Shown here piece by piece: positions 39,301 to 52,738 of a DNA stretch of 64,000 nt. Each line of letters begins with the position of its first letter. Within the stretch, counting starts at the first letter, position 1. The notes under the pieces are model-generated. The model had not been told where the DNA came from. It saw nothing but the letters and a program-made list of their open reading frames with translations, and did no database searches. Source of the stretch: Acridotheres tristis (lineage: Eukaryota > Chordata > Aves > Passeriformes > Sturnidae); assembly GCA_037013685.1 (NCBI GenBank), contig CM072886.1, positions 64,308,433 to 64,372,432 on the forward strand, in the 5' to 3' direction. The position numbers and the translations under genes are program-made.

Positions 39301-39888
39301 TTAGTCAATGTGTTAACTTGTTGCTGACTTTGCATTTCTAATCTGTGGGATCTGAAAGCAGTTACTTTATGAGGAAGCAAAGCCTGGACTGGATAAAAAT
39401 TGCATGGTCTTCCCAGGCTGCTCTCTACCCCTCCTTAACTTGTGATATCAGCTGTGATTTACAGAGACAATCCCTTCTGCCTTCCCTTAGTCTGCATTCA
39501 TATCTGCTATAAGAGGTCTTGATCTAAGAATTGCCAGCACTGGAATGAATCTCATTGCTGTTCATGAATGCTGCTGAGTTAAGTATATGTCTTTCACTTG
39601 TTAACCTTTTCATATATGATTGCATTCAGCAGTGATGAACATCTTTGGATGTAACCCATAGAGGAAGTAACTTTTTATATTGGGCAGCGACCAGCTGCAG
39701 ATTCTGAAGCTTCAATCAACAGATTTAGATTTATGCAGAGGATTGAAGGCAGGGCAATAGCTCTGCCTTCATGCTGACCTGCAGCAGCAATCCAGCTCCA
39801 GTCTGAGAGCACATATATAAAAGGCATATATAAATTTCTTGTGGCATTGACTACACCATTCTTTTCTTGTTAAGTACTACATTTGCAT
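36301..39888. other. Gene-poor AT-rich DNA
   Basis: No supported feature. The 36705-36983 plus frame (92 codons) follows a T-rich acceptor-like run (36712-36723) and ends in a Lys/Arg-rich tail, but no domain or donor is evident. The 38114-38440 plus frame (108 codons) is likewise unrecognised. Confidence 0.4.
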
Positions 39889-39918
39889 GAAGACTGAGCA
39901 GTGACTTACTCAGTCTTC
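39889..39918. repeat. Perfect 10-bp inverted repeat
   Basis: GAAGACTGAG (39889-39898) and CTCAGTCTTC (39909-39918) are exact reverse complements around a 10-base spacer. A third partial copy of the motif, ACTCAGTCT, lies at about 39930-39938. This is a short stem-loop of unknown role. Confidence 0.85.
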
Positions 39919-40600
39919 AGTAAGCCACCACTCAGTCTAAGAAGGCGTGGGTTCATAGACTTGCATGTGTTTAAGTCCTGGGGCATGGCTTATTTATGCC
40001 TTTGCCTGCAGATATTTTGTTAACTCTTTTTCTGTGTGTATGTGTGTGAATTTATTCTGGCATTTAGACTTTGTGTGGTTTAGCACACTGCTATTTACTA
40101 CCTCTTATTGAATGATAGCAGAACACTTGTTCTGGTTTTAACCATTTCTGAACTGTATTTCCACTAACATTTTAGTTTACAACAGTGAGATCAAAAGCAG
40201 TTACAACTGTGGTATGAGTATCACTGTGTGGCTTTGGTTTCTACATAACTAAGCTTTAGTTAAGACTGTACATATGAACTGCTGTAACAGTTTACAATTA
40301 CTCCTTGGGGTTTGGCTATTTACTTCTGTATCACAAACTTTCAACTCGTGAAAAGTAAAATTCATTATAAATTCATCTATATTGTGACAATTTTAAAATT
40401 TATTTGGGCTTGCTTTTAGCAAAAGCAGTGTGTTCAAGCAGCAGCAATGTTGGTAGATTTATGGGAGAGAAGAAAGGATATGATCATACTTTCAATGCAA
40501 TAACTGCTATAGATCTTAAAAATTTGGTATCAGTAAGAATCAAAATGCTTCCTACAAAATAAAAAAAAAATCTGATTTCTTCTATTCCTAAAAAAGCACA
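39919..40600. other. AT-rich noncoding DNA
   Basis: Nothing coding or repetitive recognised apart from an A9 run near 40561. Confidence 0.4.
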
Positions 40601-41560
40601 CAAATCCCACGTTAAATATTTTTTTCTCTCAGGTCAGTGCTGCTTTCCTTCTCTGGTTCTTCTCTTAACCTTTCTTTTCACTCAACAAAGGCTCTGGTCC
40701 TTGATTCTCTCTCTGTTAGTTTCTGAGTGCTGTCAGAACGAACACAAACTCATCTCCTTTTGTTCTGCTACCGACTCTCATTGCTACCTCACCTCTTTAG
40801 ACCTGTTTCCTTCTACCCAAAAATACCAGCCCCTCTCCCTCTCTTCTGTCTCTGCAGTGTCTCAGATCTGCTCTGAAGTCCACAAGGCTCTCCTTCTCTT
40901 TACTTTCCATGTGCAGTGTATCCCTGTGCTTCTCACCACTGCTGCCCACCCTCCAGGGCATTGTGTTGCTCCCTCCTGAGCCTTGCAGATGCACATCTCT
41001 GCATCTCGGAGAAGGTGCTGCTTTCTCAGAGCCTGTCCTAAACAATCTGACCACCTTGGTAAACAGCTGGAAGGTCACCTCAAGGAGAAGTCTGTTTGTC
41101 AGTTGCTTTGGCTGTGTTACTACTTTCCAATTATTTCTTCCACACTCGCCTCAAACTTCTGCACCAAATGTTTACGTTGGCTTCTACGTACTCCAATCTC
41201 CATCCTCCTTCCTTTTCTTTCTTTTTGCAGTGCTCAAAAACACTATTGCTTTTTTTCACAATTCCTTCATAACCCTGTCTCATGACTCTCCTCTAAATTC
41301 CTCCTTCAACCTCCTATTTTACTGTGCTGCAAAAAAATTACTGGGCTCTGCCAAGTGCTCAGGAAGAGTCTGAGAGTAATTTACCGTTATTCTGCAAAAA
41401 AATATTATTTCATTTTCCCTCTGTGCTCCCCCATCTGTCTGACTGTCTGACTTTATCTCTTGTGTCTATCAGTTGCATTCAGAGCCCACATGCAAGTTTT
41501 CTCTGTCAGAGTCTGTGCCATTTTTCTATGGATACATATCCTCTAGCAGAAAAACCTGAT
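40601..41560. other. Pyrimidine-rich (C+T on plus) domain
   Basis: For nearly 1 kb the plus strand is strongly enriched in C and T, with many CTCT and TTCC runs and several acceptor-like CTGCAG or TTGCAG ends (about 40857 and 41229). Open frames of up to 154 codons occur in overlapping plus frames (40909-41373, 40983-41285) and one minus frame (40797-41078). These follow from the skew, and none has a recognisable domain. It may be an ancient repeat or a region with transcription-linked strand asymmetry. Confidence 0.5.
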
Positions 41561-42340
41561 CCTAGGAAATGCTAAGCCAGCAGCAGAAGATGATGTTCAG
41601 CTAAAGATTTTGCAGTTCTTTTTCCCTATTTTTTCTGAAGAGTCTTAGGGTTTTGTTTCTTTCCTTTGCATTGTTTCTTTTAAATTTGATTTAAAAAAAA
41701 AAATACATCTGGCTAAGAATGGCTTTGAACAACAGTAATGGGTACCAGTCTAGCTCTTGATAAGCAGCTGTCTGTAGATAAGTTATTGAAATGGAGGAAA
41801 GTAAGAGTGCTACACAGCAGAGGTAATCCTAACATTGACATCACTGAGTGCTTCTTAGTTGGCAGAATAAACCCTAATAAAGTAACCAATACTGTCATGC
41901 AATATTTATATTTAAACTTAGATCAGGACATACACATGGAAAAACTATATATGATGATATTGCAGATTGCCTTTTTTCAAATAGGTCCTTCAGGGTAGCA
42001 GCTGGATTGGTTTTCAGATAGGAGCTCCTTAATCCAGGCAGATGTAGCTCTCGTCAGAAGTTAATTTGCAGAGATATTCACATATGCAAATCATGTCACA
42101 ATGGTGAAATGCAACCACGTAATGACTGGAAAATGTTATACTCATAAATCATACTACCACGATCATCAAAATTTCCACTCAGCCAGGACAAATTCAACAG
42201 CATTTATGTCTTTCCAGCTTTTAGCCCATAAAAAATCTGTGTTTTTGGAGACTGTGTTACACTGGTGATCTTAAAACTCCCAAGTCTGGTATAATGAGTC
42301 CTCAAGTGCGTTATAACTTACCAGTAATTACATTTCAACA
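41561..42340. other. AT-rich noncoding DNA
   Basis: No supported feature. An A-rich run lies at about 41692-41703. Confidence 0.35.
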
Positions 42341-42612
42341 TTTCTGCTTTCAGCAGTTAGTGTTTTATTCATAAACATTTAAACACTGAATTAGGCATAA
42401 AATAAGAATGTTGGCAACAACCCGGTTTAATTTCATTAACTATTAGGTAAACGTAGTATTGCTTCTTCAAATAATCCTTGGTTTGAATGCTAAAGATGTA
42501 ATGAACTTCATGGTTCATAGCATCTGACATTGCTTAATTAATGGGTGCATTTATAGTACATAGGCCTCGGTAATTGATTTATATGCATGATTTGCACATA
42601 CAGCTGTTAGTT
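42341..42612. promoter_or_regulatory. Candidate conserved noncoding element (strongest of its kind here)
   Basis: This segment is repeat-free, AT-rich and dense in homeodomain- and POU-like cores: GCTTAATTAATGG (near 42533), GGTAATTGATTTATATGCATGATTT (pieces near 42569-42592), TTATTCATAAACATTT and CCGGTTTAATTTC. Its texture is typical of deeply conserved developmental enhancers in gene deserts. The evidence is composition only. Confidence 0.28.
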
Positions 42613-44412
42613 CCTGTAGGAAAGTCATAATTCAAATGTGTGCATATATTCAAGATAAGGGGAAAGGGGAGAAAAACCCACTTCACACACTTGTCGAGTT
42701 CCCAACAACAAACAAATAGCACAAGAAAAATAAATAGCATCAGAAAAAAATTACCAGAAAGAACATTAATGTGATCACTTTGAGTTTCCACAGCTCACAC
42801 ATTTCAAGTGGAAAACATGACAAAGTGCTTCTCAGCATTTTTTTTCTCTTTACAGTAGATGTGGTTAAGTCTATATATGCCCACACACCTCTGTGAGTCT
42901 GTTCATATTACAGCATATGTAGGGTGAATGGAGTCCACATTTTCCATTCCCATTTGAGTTTCTCTCCCTCACTCAAATATACATAAACTCACCCAAGGTG
43001 TACACGATTTAGATTTAGGAGCAAGAACAATAAAGCTAAGAAAAGGTTACACTTAATATTACACATGTTTAGTCTTGGGGCAAATCTTCTCCTAACTGAG
43101 GCCAAACATTGGAGGCAAGGGAATTCAGCACAGGTTTTCTAGCCTGTCCAACAGATTACTTATGAAAGCCAAAGTGGTGTGTTGAGAAGTCGATGCTGAA
43201 GAATAACTGAGCTCTGAGTGGAAAGAGGTCTCCTGTGGCAGTTTAAAAAGTTTGAGGAAGAGAAACAGCTATTTCTGGATTATCCATTACCTTGGAGCTA
43301 AGACTGCATCCTTCCTAGTACTTTCCTTGCTGTTCAGTGTATCCCAAGCAGCAGTCGTACATACTGAAGGAAATGTCCCCATTCCAGCATACAGAGTTCC
43401 AATTCCCCCATCTTTCCCCATTATACTGACAACCCCATATTAGCAGCAAACTTTATTTCAAGGGTTCTTTCAGGAAGTGCTTTCCATTTTAGGGGTTTTG
43501 GTTTTGGTTATCAAAGCATTTCATTGTACATTAAGGAATGCAGAGCTCAGGCAACTTGATGGCTTTCACAACCCTGGCTCCATTTCCTGGTGCTCTGAGG
43601 CAACACTTAGCTTTTCACTCTCCAGACCCTTATACACCCTACATCTGCTATTCTAATGCCTGCATTCATCAGTAGACTGGCAATAATAAATTTTCTTCTT
43701 TCCTTTCTCTTTTCTTTCCAAAGGCTCTCCCTTGTACACACGTTTGTCATTTCTTCACTATTGGCTGCTGACTGGCCAAACCTCCATGAACAATAATTCC
43801 ATTATAATGTAAGCCAGGGGCATGGCTGGCTTTATGGTTTGACTGGAGGCAGGTGAAAGGGTGGAAAGGAGATTATTTTAAACCCTTAATCATCACTCAT
43901 CTTTTTTCAATGTTCATTGACAAGCTGTAGTGGAAACTGTATTTTTTCATGTGAACCCAGGCACTCTTCCAGACTCTTATTCCTCAGTATAAGCCCAATG
44001 CTTTCCTTCTGAGTGTTTTACTGCAGTCTTCTGAAACCAAATCTTTCCCACAGTGTTAGTGACTATGCCCTTGCAGTCTGAGAAGGCCTAGCACTCAGAC
44101 TGGTGGGCTAAAATAATTTATATCACCAGGACCTAAGAGGCATGATGAACAAGAGCTGAGGGCCTGAACACAAGCCTAGTCCCCACACAGTGCAGATGAG
44201 TTTGTGCTGTGTGGATTGAAAGCCTTGTACTCCAGCTATCACTTGAGAAATGCTGCTGAGAAATGCTGAGTTATTCCATTTGGTTCAGAAGGCAGATAGT
44301 TAACAATAGAGATGGTGGTGTAAGGCAATATCTCTTTTTGTCGTAGAAGTAGAGTCAGTTCAGGAAGCTCTGGAGTACTAAGGACCAGTTCAGCTCTTAA
44401 CATCTCCAGTGC
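42613..44412. other. Gene-poor DNA
   Basis: No exon, RNA or mobile element recognised. Confidence 0.35.
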
Positions 44413-44450
44413 AGCATTGATGGGCACAGTGGAGCATTGATGCACAGTGG
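44413..44450. repeat. Small tandem duplication, two copies
   Basis: AGCATTGATGGGCACAGTGG (44413-44432) is followed directly by the same unit lacking two G (44433-44450). It is a recent or slowly evolving slippage-type duplication. Confidence 0.88.
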
Positions 44451-45876
44451 AGCTGTCACAGAAGAACTGAATCATAGGAAAATTTGGCTGAGGGGATATG
44501 GTGCACATCATGAGTGAGCCCAGAGCTAAACTGTATGACTATATAAATATCCCAATGTTCACTTCAATGGTATGTCTGTTTTACTGTCTTACACAAAACA
44601 CACACACACACACTGTTCCAGTTTTCCTGGAAATGAGCAGTAGCCAGGCTTTACTCCATGGAGTGAATTGCTATAGTTGCTGCTAACTTTTATAGTGGAG
44701 GAAACTGAAAGGCAGACAATTAAGCTATGTTTAGAAAACTTTTATTAATATTGGCTGATTTATATAATATGCATGAAAAAAAGAAAAAGAAGTAATTTGA
44801 AATCCTAAATCTAAAAAATACTAAAAGTGGAGAGGAAAACAGAAAAACTGTATTGATTGCAGTCTTTGAGTCGGATGATTAAATGACTTCTCCCCTTGTC
44901 CTCCTCAGCCTGATTTTACTGATCTGACACACTGTTTAGAAGTATTTCAATAATGGCTTTAGATTTTCTGAGGGGCTGGCCTCTGAAATTATCCTGAAAT
45001 CATTACATATTTTTCAGACCAGCAGAATGAGTTTTTTTGAAGATGTAGGCAGAAATGGTGATGATCTAAGATAAAAAATACTATGTAATATAAACATTTT
45101 CTGCTAATGCTTCCTCCTCTTCAATGTATAATCCAGTTCTCATTGATTTCAAAAGCAGTTAGGTTTCATCTGATCACTAGTTATTAAACAGCTTCTAAAG
45201 CTATAAAAAACCCCAAAGCTTTGCTAGAAATAATCTTTGTTTTCTTGCCAGACTGTAACAATAATAACAATTATATATACACATGCATATACACACATTT
45301 CCTTTCCATTTTTATATCTTCAATCATCTGGAGTTCTTCAAGCATTTTATGCAGGTGAGTAAAAAATAATTATTTTTGTTTTGCAGGCAAAAAGGGAAGG
45401 TATGGTTAAGTTGGCAGAAAAAGGAACACTATTGTGAATTTTCCACCAAGATTAAAAAAGATCACATTTATATGAAAACTGCACTGGGTTTCTTTGACCA
45501 AATAGGCTGTGTTCAGCATTTTTTACCCTCTCCTTTAGTTCTCTCAGCCTCCCAAGTATCCTTGAGACAAGGTTTGAACTCTCCCAGCAGTCTTGGCAAC
45601 ATTCTTGATGTTAAATTGGGCAATTGTTAGAGCATGTGTTCCTTCTGTTTGGATAGGACCACTGTTAGGTCTGCCATTTCTAAGAGTCTGATTCTGGTCC
45701 CCATGCTTTCACATGGTGTGCTTTTCCACACCACATCAGGTGCTGGGTGGCACTGCCAGCAGGGGCCAGTCCCTGGCTGCCCGTGCCTGTCCCTGGGCCC
45801 AGGTTGTGCCAACAGGCAGCATGCCTATCCAAGGACAGGAAGAAGTGGAACACTGGGGCATGCCATGCTCAGGAGC
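44451..45876. other. Gene-poor DNA with a CA microsatellite
   Basis: A short CA repeat lies at 44597-44613. A TTTGCAG acceptor-like site at about 45380-45386 precedes an 84-codon open frame (45376-45630) without a recognisable domain. The right part (from about 45690) is GC-richer and open in several frames at once. Confidence 0.4.
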
Positions 45877-45908
45877 TTTGTTTGTTTGTTTGTTTGTTTG
45901 TTTGTTTG
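45877..45908. repeat. (TTTG)8 microsatellite
   Basis: Eight perfect TTTG units. They produce the Phe-Val-Cys-Leu repeats in the overlapping open frames of 45634-46050, so those frames are artefacts. Confidence 0.97.
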
Positions 45909-48900
45909 CCCACAGGTCACAGTTCCATCTCATCATGTTGCTGAGCAAAGACTGCTCATCTGCAGCAAGGTGACCAGAGTCCTTCCCCTGCCCAAATCTG
46001 TCCTTACTCATGCAGAACCAGTGGTATCTGCAGGGATAGATGGTAGATGAAGAACCAGGCAACACTGAAGGAATTAGCTGATTTATTAATGTGGCAGAAT
46101 GCTGTTTACTATATATCAGATAGCACTGAAGCAACTGATTTTTCAATCAGAATTAATGTTTCTTGCTGGAGGGGTGAATCTTGCTGTGTGCCATGTCCTC
46201 CTGACTGGTTTTAAAACATGTTCTTTCCCATGCAATGGTTCCAAAGCTTGTGGGTGTTTGCATAGCAGGGAAACATGCTCAAAGCTGCTGTAAGTCTCAT
46301 TTGAGCTATGTAAAAAGCATATGGATGTGATCTTGTGATTAAAAATAAAGTTTCCTCTAAACAGGTTCCTGGGGAAGTATTCGTCTGTTCTGCAAAGGGA
46401 TTGCAGTTAATTCTAACTAAGGAACACTTAAAAACTATTAGGAGAGGATAATTTTAGCAGTTCTACAGATGATTAAGAAGTCATTTGCTAAAATATTCTC
46501 ACTGGAGATTTTTTCCTTTTCTTAAAGAAAACATTTAATTGCTCCAATCAACCATAGCTACTTTCTGCTCATGATGTAATTTGTACACAAGGTATATGGT
46601 AATTTTTCATATTTGATTAGGAATGTATTCCCGATAGTTCCTGTCATTCACCTTTAATTGACTATAACTCACTCCTCATTAAAGAAACAAGGACTACAGT
46701 AAGATGGAGAAAGGGAGCACTCTGTTTTTGCAGTAACATGACCTGGCACACTTGGTGATGTCCCTCTGATAGAAACCGCTTCTATAATTTTTCCACTCCT
46801 GTAACACCAGCAGTGGAAGTCCCACCTCACAGATAGGTGAGGCCAGCTTTGATTTTAGTTCCAGATTTTGCACTGGCATCACCCACTAGTGTACTACAAA
46901 ATCAGTCTCTCTGATAAGCAGAATAAATTCTCACCACCAAATGCCATCAACACTTGACAACACTTGAAATGTTAAATAGCTTAAGTGGATGTGGCTCCTC
47001 TTCCTATCCTTGGTGCTAAAATTAGGCATCTCTACCACGTAGCAAAGAAGGCTGTTTCCAGCACTCCACTCCTTGAAGATGTGACATGGTAAGTAACAAT
47101 GGAGTCCATGTATTTTAATATGTTTATAACACGCTGTCTAAGCCCTCAGTTCTTCCTGATAACTTATCTTCAGGTCTTGGATGAGTAGTGACATAGGCAA
47201 ATCAGGTATCCAGCCAATGTGCAGCATGCTGGCAGTCCTGTCTGTCTTTAGATTCTGCTTGTGCAATAAATCCAGCAAGCAATATGACAGTAGTTATTTG
47301 TGAGTGATGTATATGGAAGGGCAGCTAGGCTCCCATCTCTCTGTAGCTTCCTCTTGGGATAAACAGTTTCTTTTCATTATGAAAAGCAATCCCAGCAAGC
47401 AAGTGCCACTACAAAGCTTTGAGGTTCATTCAGTATCAAGAGGCTGTATTATCTTCTGTCTCATTTGTGGGAGGCACCATTCAGTGGTGTCTTACCATCT
47501 ATCTCTTTATGCTTATATTTGTAAATTTGTTTCCTCACTAGACTAGACCCAGACACATTTTCTGTGTTATAAGGTATAACCTTGAATCCTCTTTCTTTTT
47601 TCTTTGTTTTTTTTTTTTCCCTTGAGGGAATTGTTTAGTCCTAAGGACCATGGTAGCAACATTGAGCTGCCCATGGTGGAGCAGTTCCATAAATGTCATT
47701 GCTGTGAAGAAATAGCCACCAGTGACTTAATCACTAGGACCACTCTAAAATTGCTTGTTTTCAAGGAGTCAAATCCCAGCTTTCTCTTTTCAGCACTTTG
47801 AATTTTCAGACCTTGTATGATAGCCCACTGAAACCCAAAACTTCAGCATGTTTTCTCCAAGTGTTTTCTTGGAAGCTTTGAAAGCCAAAGCATTTTTATT
47901 TTCTTTACAATAGTTCCCAGGAGCACCTGTCAAGGACTGGGTACTCTAGTGTCATAAAAACATGAAACAACAGAGTGCCTGTAAGCAAAAAACAGCCACA
48001 GAGCAGCAGAGCACTGGCAGTGGCTTGTTGGGCTCTCCCTGTTCACATTAGTGGTGCCCAGAATGCTTTGGTTAGGCCTTTGAACTAGGGAAAAAAGAGA
48101 TCTGATGCTGCCCAGATTATTCCACAGCATGCCTGGCCTTGCCAAGCATGGACTTCAGCTTCCCCTTCACTTGTAACTTCGGGCTGGGAGCAGTCATGCT
48201 GTTCCTGCTGATGCCCCAAACTCCATCCACCTTCCCAGATTTCTTGAACTCTTTCTCTACATGCAGCAACCTGTCTATTCTCCAGGTGGTTCCCTAAGAG
48301 GAGCAGTGTCCACACCTGTGTAGCTGTGACCGTAGCTGAGCTTCTGCTGACACAAGCAACATCATCAAGTCAGCACAGAAAACTGACCTCATCCAGGATG
48401 ACTTGTAGCTTTAGCTACAGAGGACTCATTGCTAATAAGAACTTTGGCCTTTTTTTTCACCTTCTGGCTTTGCACACCGCAGTCTGATGGTCTACATGAA
48501 AGAGTGAGGGGGTTTATCAAGACACCCCATTATTAGTCCTTTGCCCACTCTTTATATTTCTGTGCCCCTGACTCACCCTTTTCCCAAAACACTGTGGCTT
48601 TCAGCATGTCATAATAGAGAATACTCCATCCAAAAGAGAGATCAACACTAAGGAGACTATTACATTGTTGTGCAGTCCTCTTGGTTTTGTAATATTAAAA
48701 TCTGGTAATTTGCCGTGACAAACAAATAGTTCATTTGTATAACTATTTAGTTGATCCAGTTTTCTCCCTGAAAACCAAATACTTAATTTCATGACCCTCT
48801 AATTCCTTTGTTTGGCTTGAATTGCTGAATCTACACCATTACCCAAACTTTCATCAAGTCATGGTCCCTTGCCATCCATTCCATGTGACCTCACCAAACA

Positions 48901-51900
48901 GTCATGCCTTCCCTTTGCCCCTAGACATTTATTGTTCTTCACATAAGTTAATTTTGCCCTCACAAGAGTTGTAGACACATACCTGACTACATATACTCCT
49001 ATGGACAAGAAAGAGCAGAATTGAACAGGGTGATAGTTGTCTCTAACACAGTTGTGCTATCTGTGATCAAGGCTCTGTGTAGCTATCCTGAGATGGTAAC
49101 TTTTCTGCCTGTTTCCTCATCCCTGAGGAAACCTCCTTTGCAGAGACTCCGTTAACCCTTTACCTGAGTAACCTTTCCTGAAAGCCCAGTATTACAGTAA
49201 CTAAAAAAGAAATCTCCTTTTAAGGAAGGGAGAGCTGCCTGGCCAGTGTGAGGTGAGTCCTGAGGAAGCATTGCAGAGGGGTGAGAAGAAAGGAAGGATG
49301 CTCCAGACATCTGTGTTGTATTGAGACTCACCTGAGAGATGGCCTCCGGTAGATATAAAATAGAACCTCTGCTGACAAGTGTCACCTGCCTTCTATAAGT
49401 AATGACATAAGGACATACAAATCGATACTGGCAATTATTGTGTCCCTTTTTGCTTTTTTCAGACTTTTATCAGGAACATTAATAAATGCTTCCAGTACAT
49501 TTACAGCTATCTGTTTTCTATACTCATTAATCCAAACAACTCTTAAAATAATCTGTTAAAATACATCCTGGGAAAATGTGCTAAACCAATCTTGCAATTA
49601 AAAAAAATATTTTCAAAAAGCAGTTAATCTCAAAATGTTACGTGCTGTTCATGCACATTAATTCATTTCTGTCCCAGGATTGGGGACAGGGGTTGGTTTG
49701 TTTACTTATCTGAAAACCCAAATTTTTCAGATTTGTGCCAAGCTATACACTTTTCATTTCTCTAATCCTAGCACTCAACATCACATCCAACAAAAGGCTG
49801 GTGTAGGCAGAGACTGCTCTGACTTTGCAGGTGGTGATTCTGGTTGTGGCTTTCCAGTTGTTTACATGAATGCATGGGAGCAAAGGCATTATGCCAGCTG
49901 GACCCTCTGCCTTTTCCAGAAAGACTGAGGGTTGATACAGGGTTCTGATATCAATCTATCTCAAATGATGCCACCACTAAGAAATCCCAGAAGGCAGCTG
50001 TGTCCTGACAATGGCCCCCTTGCCATACTCTAACCCACTGCTGGGGTTCTATGTCAATCGAGGAAGCGAATTGGAGCAGGAAGGTTTTGGCTATCTGGGA
50101 ATGCCTTTTCACAGAGTCTCCCCGGGTGTACAGCTCTCTGAATTTTTGTCGTAATTCACAGAAAACATCAGGTTCAACCCAAAAGAAAGCAAGGGGGGAA
50201 AAGACTGATCAGGTAATGAAACACAAAATTCACAAAAATTTCAGTTAAAGAAGTTTAAATGCTTCCACACACCTTAGGCTCACTGTGGAAACTTGACAGT
50301 CAAATATTAAACAGTACACCATCTCACTGAATTTTATGTCATCATAGTAACAATGTTATTAAACTTGATATAGTTTTCTTTTAAATTGCAATGAAACATA
50401 TTTCCTGATCTTTTCATAAAAATGACCTTTGGGAACCATAGAAATCTAGACATTTATTTATTTATGCTGCTGCATCAGCTAATACTTCCAGTCAGAAGCT
50501 ATCTTAGAAAGCATATGAAAGCCCTTATATGATACAGTAATATTGTGAGCTAAATGTTACATCAGAACATTTTAAACTAAGAAGCAGAGAGCTTTCTTCT
50601 ATGAAATTACTTGATGTGTTTCTGTGAACAAGATTTTGCCAATGGATCTGTAATCTTTAGCAAATATTTCTCTATAGTCTTCATTATATTCTGGAATTTT
50701 ATACCTGTTTTTTTCTGTCTTACAAACTTTCTTTTTATAATACATCTTTTTCACAAAGTAACAGAAATGCATATATATGCATATAGTCTAAATAAGGCAT
50801 TGCTCATCTTTAAAAAAAACAGACAAATCATTTTTGATGGCTTTCCATTGTATACAGTAATATAAATTATCACTATAAATATTACTATAATATATAATAT
50901 TACTATATTGTTTTTCAATGTTGATCGAATTTTATAGATAGCTGCATTTTCTAAGAAATGTCCAATAGCCAGGAAGCTCTGAATGAATCAGGAAATCTTG
51001 AAGCCTGGGCTTAATCCAGTCTTCCCACTGACTCCAACAAAGGACATAGCTTTAAAAAATAAAAAAAACCCTTACATATATCACATACATCAATTTGGAG
51101 TTAATGAGGAGAATAAGCTTAAAGGACACCAAAAGCCTTGTTTGTGCTTTAAACATCATCTTTGTGAATGATCTGAATATTTCAGAATCAGGTAGTATTT
51201 GAAAATCTAAACTGGATTCACAAACGGCCAAGTCTCAAAAAATAACAGGCAACTTCTGAGAAAATGGACTTTAAAATACTGGTCTGTAAATCCTTTTCAG
51301 ATCACGTCTTAAAAGAAACCCAGCCCAGTATTCAGAAAGTTGGGGAAATGGAAAATAATGAGAAGAAAAAATTTGTCTTATTGTCAAACATTCATCAAGT
51401 GAGGAGAAGAAAACATTAGAAAAGAGAAAAAAAAAAGCACATACATACAGCTTTTGAAGCAGGTCAGGAGTAACAAAGGGGTTGCATTCTGTATGAAGCA
51501 TTGCAGTGTGGATTGGAATAAATAAATAAATAACACCATAAATACATAAAAAATTAAACTTCAGGTTTTTTTTCAGAATTTATTTACTAATTTAAAATAA
51601 ATATGCCTTGTAGAAGTTGCTTTCTAACTTTCCAAGTGGCAGAACAACTAGGAACAGTACTGAATAAAATTAATGTATGATTCCTCTAATGACTTCTATA
51701 TATCTTTACTGCATTTTAGAATTTAGTGGAATTTAGTATCAAGATAAATCTAACATACATTTCTGACAGGATTAAGGGAATAATTTACTTGTTGCTAGAA
51801 TTTTCCTTCTTGAATTACACAAATGACCAGAAATGGAATGCACACTGTTGGACTTCTGACTAGAAAACTGAATTTATCTTAAAAAAACCTGAATCTGTCT

Positions 51901-52674
51901 TAAAGATAGAAAAGGACAATTTCTTCCTTCACTTATATTCCAGGATTTCCTAGAAACGTGGTTCCTTGTTTACAATCTCAGTTACAAGAGTGTAATAAAA
52001 GGAAGAGTTATATGTATAGTATTTTCCACACTGTATTTTGACATAATTATGTAATTTTTGGCCTGGATCTTTGTTAGCACAAAAAACCTAATTCATTTCA
52101 CTGACAACAGCATAGTGCTTTGATTAAATCCTATTTAACAGCAAGTCATTATCTTATTGCTGACCTAAGCTCACTGTGAGAGTCAGGTCAAGCAAGGAAT
52201 TTGGAGATCTGAGGTGTATAAACACTTGTAAATATAATTCTGTAGAAATATGCATGAATATGTAAACCAAACCACAATTTTCAGATAACGCTGAGCACAT
52301 AACACTGTATGTCAGATCCATCCAAAATTAAGCCCTTGGATCAAATAGATTTCCACCTGCCTACCTTGGAATTAACTTTAGGGCAGGACATCAGTGACAG
52401 TAGGCAGAGGTGATGTTTGGCTCTGCTAATGATGAAATGAAATGCTGAGTATCACTCCATTTTTTAACAGAATGGGCCAAATGCTCCCCTTGGTTACATT
52501 CCCAGGCCTCAGATAACATGAGTATAATTGAAAGCAGTTTTGGTTCAATATTTCTTGTATTTTAGAAGCTATGGAGCAATCAAGCAACATGACCTTTTAG
52601 TGGTCCACCAAAGAATCAAGTTCTATTCTGTATGGGATCCAGACTAATCAATATCCTATTACGATCACAGCCTG
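45909..52674. other. Gene-poor, mostly AT-rich DNA
   Basis: No supported gene. Minor features are an AAAT repeat at 51517-51533, a T-rich run at about 47608-47620, and a very AT-rich palindromic-looking stretch at about 50860-50935. A GC-richer patch at 48090-48360 has a 76-codon minus frame without a recognisable domain. Confidence 0.4.
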
Positions 52675-52699
52675 TTTGGGTTTTTTGGGGTTTTTTTTT

Positions 52700-52730
<31 letters not shown>

Positions 52731-52738
52731 GTTTTTTT
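52675..52738. repeat. (TTTTG)n / poly(T) tract
   Basis: About 64 bases of T runs with periodic G, including five TTTTG units. It closely resembles the tract at 5004-5057. Confidence 0.93.

Noticed and set aside
40797..41575. Long frames (up to 154 codons) in the pyrimidine-rich domain
   Set aside because: Strong C+T skew removes stop codons; several overlapping frames are open and none has a domain.
45634..46146. Several overlapping frames up to 138 codons on both strands
   Set aside because: They run through the (TTTG)8 microsatellite and a GC-rich patch; being open in many frames at once argues against coding.
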